Origin: [Muricauda] lutisoli (nom. illeg.)
GTDB lineage: Bacteria; Bacteroidota; Bacteroidia; Flavobacteriales; Flavobacteriaceae
Assembly (NCBI RefSeq): GCF_017313105.1
Contig: NZ_JAFLND010000001.1
Location: 186,001 to 250,000, forward strand
Length of the DNA stretch: 64,000 nucleotides
Direction: 5' to 3'
Below are positions 61,459 through 64,000 of the stretch, piece after piece (position 1 is the stretch's first letter; the number at the start of each line of letters is the position of its first letter). A program made the position numbers and the translations under genes. The notes under the pieces are model-generated. The model worked only from the letters and a program-made list of their open reading frames with translations, did no database searches and was not told where the DNA came from.

Positions 61459-63078
61459 ATGAAAAAGTTCTTATTGTTCGTCACGGGTCTAGTCGTGTTT
61501 TCTTGCACAACCAAAGAAGAGGTAGACCTGATCGTTACCAATGCAAATATTTATACCGTGGACGATGCCTTCTCCAAAGCATCGAGTATAGCCATCAAAG
61601 ATGGAAAGTTTGTTGCCGTTGGCGATTCCGAAGAAATCTCAAAAAAATATAATTCCCAAAAACAGTTGGACGCAGAGGGCAAGACCATTGTTCCGGGCCT
61701 TATCGATGCCCATTGCCATTTTTATGGATTGGGCCAAAACCAACAGGTTGTTGATTTGGTCGGGACCCAAAGTTTTGATGAGATACTGGAAAAAGTAGTG
61801 GCATTTCAAAACGACCGTCCATCCAATTTTATTTTGGGAAGGGGATGGGACCAAAATGATTGGGAGGTTAAAGAATTCCCGACCAAGGACAAATTGGATG
61901 AATTGTTCCCCAATATCCCTGTGGCTTTGGAACGCATAGATGGCCATGCGTATCTCGTGAACCAAAAGGCATTGGATATGGCGGGCATTACTGCAGATAC
62001 CGAAACGGAGGGCGGAGAAATTGTCAAAGAAGATGGTGAGGTTACAGGCGTTTTGGTCGATAACCCGATGGGATTGATCAATAATGTGATTCCACGGCCC
62101 AGTCTGGAACAAAACATTCAAGCTCTTAAGGATGCCGAGAAAATCTCTTTGGATTATGGGCTGACCACAGTAAACGACGCTGGACTGTCCCGGGATATAA
62201 TTGAATTGATAGATAGTCTGCAACAAGCTGACGAACTATCCATTAGAGTGTACGCAATGGTCTCCAATTATCCCGAAAATCTGGATTACTTTTTGGATAA
62301 GGGCATTATCAAAACGGAAGGGTTGAATGTCCGTTCCGTAAAAGTATATGGCGATGGTGCTTTGGGTTCTCGGGGAGCTGCGTTACGAGCACCCTACTCC
62401 GATAAACCAGGTCATTTTGGGGCTATGGTAACTCCTGTGGACCAAATTGAAGCTTTGGCACAACGAATTGCAGCCACCGATTATCAAATGAACACCCATG
62501 CTATCGGGGATTCTGCCAATATTGTGGTTTTAAGGGCTTATGAAAAAGCCTTGGAGGGTAAGACCGACCGCAGATGGAAAGTAGAACACGCACAGGTAAT
62601 TTCGCAATCCGATTTCGATTATTTTGAAAATGGTATTATTCCATCCGTTCAGCCGACCCACGCTACCAGCGATATGTACTGGGCAGAGGATAGGTTGGGG
62701 CCTGAGCGTGTAAAAGGCGCCTATGCCTACAAAGATTTATTGGAGAAAGCCGGGGTGGTAGCATTGGGCACCGACTTCCCTGTGGAACAAGTTAATCCAT
62801 TTTTGACCTTCTATGCTGCGGTGGCCCGACAGGATATGGAACAATACCCCGAAGGCGGATTTCAAATGGAGAATGCCTTGAGCAGGGAGGAAACCTTGAA
62901 AGGTATGACCATTTGGGCAGCCTATTCCAATTTTGAGGAAGATGAAAAGGGCAGTATAGAAACAGGTAAATTTGCTGATTTTGTGATATTGAGCGATGAT
63001 ATTATGACGATTCCATCCGAAGAGATTCCCAATGTGACCGCAGAACATGTTTTCTTGGGCGGGGTCCAGAAAAAATAA
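61459..63078 (+). CDS. Amidohydrolase (YtcJ-like), lipoprotein
   Basis: A 539-residue lipoprotein (lipobox LVVFSC, Cys16). The YtcJ-like amidohydrolase fold shows LIDAHCHFYGLG metal ligands, YGDGALGSRGAALRAPYSD, NTHAIGDSANIVVLRA and GTDFPVEQVNPFLTFYAAV, with a C-terminal DFVILSDDI. Members hydrolyse amides or esters; substrate unknown. It starts 42 bp after the OmpA gene and converges with DUF2911. Confidence 0.87.
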   Translation: MKKFLLFVTGLVVFSCTTKEEVDLIVTNANIYTVDDAFSKASSIAIKDGKFVAVGDSEEISKKYNSQKQLDAEGKTIVPGLIDAHCHFYGLGQNQQVVDLVGTQSFDEILEKVVAFQNDRPSNFILGRGWDQNDWEVKEFPTKDKLDELFPNIPVALERIDGHAYLVNQKALDMAGITADTETEGGEIVKEDGEVTGVLVDNPMGLINNVIPRPSLEQNIQALKDAEKISLDYGLTTVNDAGLSRDIIELIDSLQQADELSIRVYAMVSNYPENLDYFLDKGIIKTEGLNVRSVKVYGDGALGSRGAALRAPYSDKPGHFGAMVTPVDQIEALAQRIAATDYQMNTHAIGDSANIVVLRAYEKALEGKTDRRWKVEHAQVISQSDFDYFENGIIPSVQPTHATSDMYWAEDRLGPERVKGAYAYKDLLEKAGVVALGTDFPVEQVNPFLTFYAAVARQDMEQYPEGGFQMENALSREETLKGMTIWAAYSNFEEDEKGSIETGKFADFVILSDDIMTIPSEEIPNVTAEHVFLGGVQKK

Positions 63079-63087
63079 TACCCTCTT

Positions 63088-63113
63088 GTCATTCTGAACG
63101 AAGTGAAGAATCT
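63088..63113 (+). repeat. Fragment of a dispersed intergenic repeat
   Basis: The stretch beginning GTCATTCTGAACGAAGTG and ending GAATCT resembles a repeat phrase I have met in many bacterial intergenic regions. Only one copy lies in this window, so the repeat nature is by recall. Confidence 0.4.
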
Positions 63114-63146
63114 ACTTGAACTTTTTTAAGTTGTGAAGAGAAATAA

Positions 63147-63173
63147 AAAAAGCCCCAAAATGGGGCTTTTATA
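63147..63173. terminator. Bidirectional terminator between amidohydrolase and DUF2911 genes
   Basis: Stem AGCCCCA (63151-63157) / TGGGGCT (63161-63167) with AAA loop, flanked by A-run and T-run, usable from both strands; it lies 20 bp from the DUF2911 stop. Confidence 0.88.
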
Positions 63174-63192
63174 TTTTTAAGACTAAAACTTT

Positions 63193-63726
63193 TTAGTAGC
63201 TGATAGGCAAGGTAACCCTTGTGGTTCCCCAACCCATAACCAAGTTTCCATCATCATCGAAAGCCATTCCAAAAGCTTCCAATTCTTCGCTGTCGGTAGA
63301 AGCTGTTGCCGTGGCTCTAACTACATCACCATCGCTATCGTAGGAATAAGCACCCCATTGGTGTAGGTTGCTGTTCAGGATTACTGTCCACTCATCTTCG
63401 CCGGGAATGGAAAACAAAGAGTAGGAACCGGCTTTAATGGTTTTGCCGCCAACTTTGGCATCCTTGTAAAATGTAATTTCAGTAGCTTCGTTTGCACCTG
63501 TTCTCCAAACTTTTCCAACGGGGGCCAATTCGGCAAGGCTACGTCCTTTTAATTGTGGGCGACTGTAAATAACACGAGCAGCTTTATCGGCTTCCCTGGA
63601 GCTCGAAGGGTAATACGCAATATCCGCAGGACTCGCATCAAGTCCACTGAATTTTTGGGCCGTAGCTTCTGTTGTGAATACCAAACTGGTACAAAGCACT
63701 AAAAGTAGTAATGTTAATTTCTTCAT
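63193..63726 (-). CDS. DUF2911 family secreted protein
   Basis: A 177-residue exported protein with a signal peptide (LLLLVLCTSLVFTTEATA). The DUF2911 body has ARVIYSRPQLKGRSLAELAPVGKVWRTGANEAT, KAGSYSLFSIPGEDEWTVIL, and VTLPISY at the end. Function unknown. Divergent from the asparagine synthetase gene. Confidence 0.92.
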   Translation of the reverse strand: MKKLTLLLLVLCTSLVFTTEATAQKFSGLDASPADIAYYPSSSREADKAARVIYSRPQLKGRSLAELAPVGKVWRTGANEATEITFYKDAKVGGKTIKAGSYSLFSIPGEDEWTVILNSNLHQWGAYSYDSDGDVVRATATASTDSEELEAFGMAFDDDGNLVMGWGTTRVTLPISY

Positions 63727-63966
63727 GATTGTGATTTAAGTTCCTTGTAAAACTAATTAATTCTAATGTTGCTTTAAATATACAGACGAGAAAATTAAAC
63801 AACCTTACAAAGCGTTGGGGTTAAAAGCATAAAAGAATAAAAAAGTTACATTTTATATTTTTTTAGACATAAAAATATATTAATTGTAATATAAAATAGC
63901 TTTAGGGTTTTATATATTAATCTTTAAGTTCATTTTTGTTTTAAAATTGTTACTAAATTATTTGTT
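63727..63966. other. Divergent intergenic region, 240 bp, very AT-rich
   Basis: No gene seen. It holds the leaders and promoters of DUF2911 and asnB. It is highly AT-rich (63840-63960 especially). No palindrome stands out. Confidence 0.6.
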
Positions 63967-64000
63967 ATGTGTGGTATTGTATGCGCATTTGATGTAAAGG
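63967..64000 (+). CDS. asnB: Asparagine synthetase B, N-terminal start (cut by window end)
   Basis: Only 11 codons are inside the window: MCGIVCAFDVK. Cys2 after the initiator Met is the glutaminase nucleophile of class II amidotransferases, and MCGIVCAFD is the usual start of flavobacterial glutamine-hydrolysing asparagine synthetase. Other Ntn amidotransferases start similarly, so certainty is moderate. Confidence 0.7.
   Translation, partial: MCGIVCAFDVK

Overview
The window is a gene-dense bacterial chromosome segment at roughly 40% GC that looks like a marine member of the Flavobacteriaceae (Bacteroidota). The evidence is: promoters of the Bacteroidota type (TAnnTTTG -7 box) ahead of many genes; a tmRNA whose tag reads GENNYALAA; TonB receptors with an N-terminal carboxypeptidase-D-like domain; and many lipoproteins and DUF families typical of this phylum. 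An Allomuricauda/Flagellimonas-like genus is a guess from protein style only. I saw no insertion sequence, prophage, integrase, CRISPR array or rRNA; the only stable RNA gene I can prove is ssrA.

Layout. 1-3.3 kb: end of an L-arabinose operon (araA end, secreted mutarotase, sodium/sugar symporter). 3.4-5.4 kb: two tandem-domain universal stress proteins and a thioredoxin. 5.6-10 kb: DUF1080 lipoprotein, S41 peptidase with an AraC-type 7TM regulator, DUF6340-like lipoprotein. 10.2-15.7 kb: a bicarbonate-uptake (DAB) operon, dabA-dabB plus two small genes, divergent from a CbbR-like LysR regulator. 15.8-27.5 kb: a nickel transporter of the NicO/UreH type and a complete group 1d-like (O2-tolerant) [NiFe]-hydrogenase locus (small, large, cytochrome b, protease, hypF-hypD-hypE on the minus strand; hypA-hypB-hypC-aat-TPR on the plus strand). 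29.3-31.5 kb: sulfide:quinone oxidoreductase with TusE and DsrE-like sulfur carriers. 31.7-36.6 kb: VIT1-like metal transporter, vanadium-haloperoxidase-like lipoprotein, DUF255 lipoprotein. 36.8-37.4 kb: ssrA with a structured 5' neighbour. 37.5-42.1 kb: saccharopine/lysine dehydrogenase-like enzyme, PHP hydrolase and membrane proteins. 42.1-47.6 kb: a siderophore receptor and reductive iron-release operon with two Fur-box-like operators. 47.7-64 kb: housekeeping and envelope genes (kdsA, typA, ppgK, ftsE, lemA, a TPR/beta-barrel pair, OmpA, amidohydrolase, DUF2911, start of asnB).

How the parts work together. The strongest unexplained signal is a shared regulatory code. A 5-4-5 palindrome, nTGAC-N4-GTCAn, of the same architecture as an FNR box, lies upstream of the universal-stress operon, the hydrogenase/hyp divergent promoter and the sulfide-oxidation operon, and a weaker-context copy lies upstream of thioredoxin. 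In the first three loci its centre is exactly 33 bp from the centre of a -7 box, which places it near -41.5, the class II activator position. I infer that one Crp/Fnr-family regulator switches on H2 oxidation, sulfide oxidation and stress proteins together at low oxygen or under energy limitation. With the DAB bicarbonate pump in the middle, the 3-32 kb interval reads as a lithoheterotrophy island: H2 and sulfide electrons go to the quinone pool while inorganic carbon is imported for anaplerosis, with no carbon-fixation cycle visible here.
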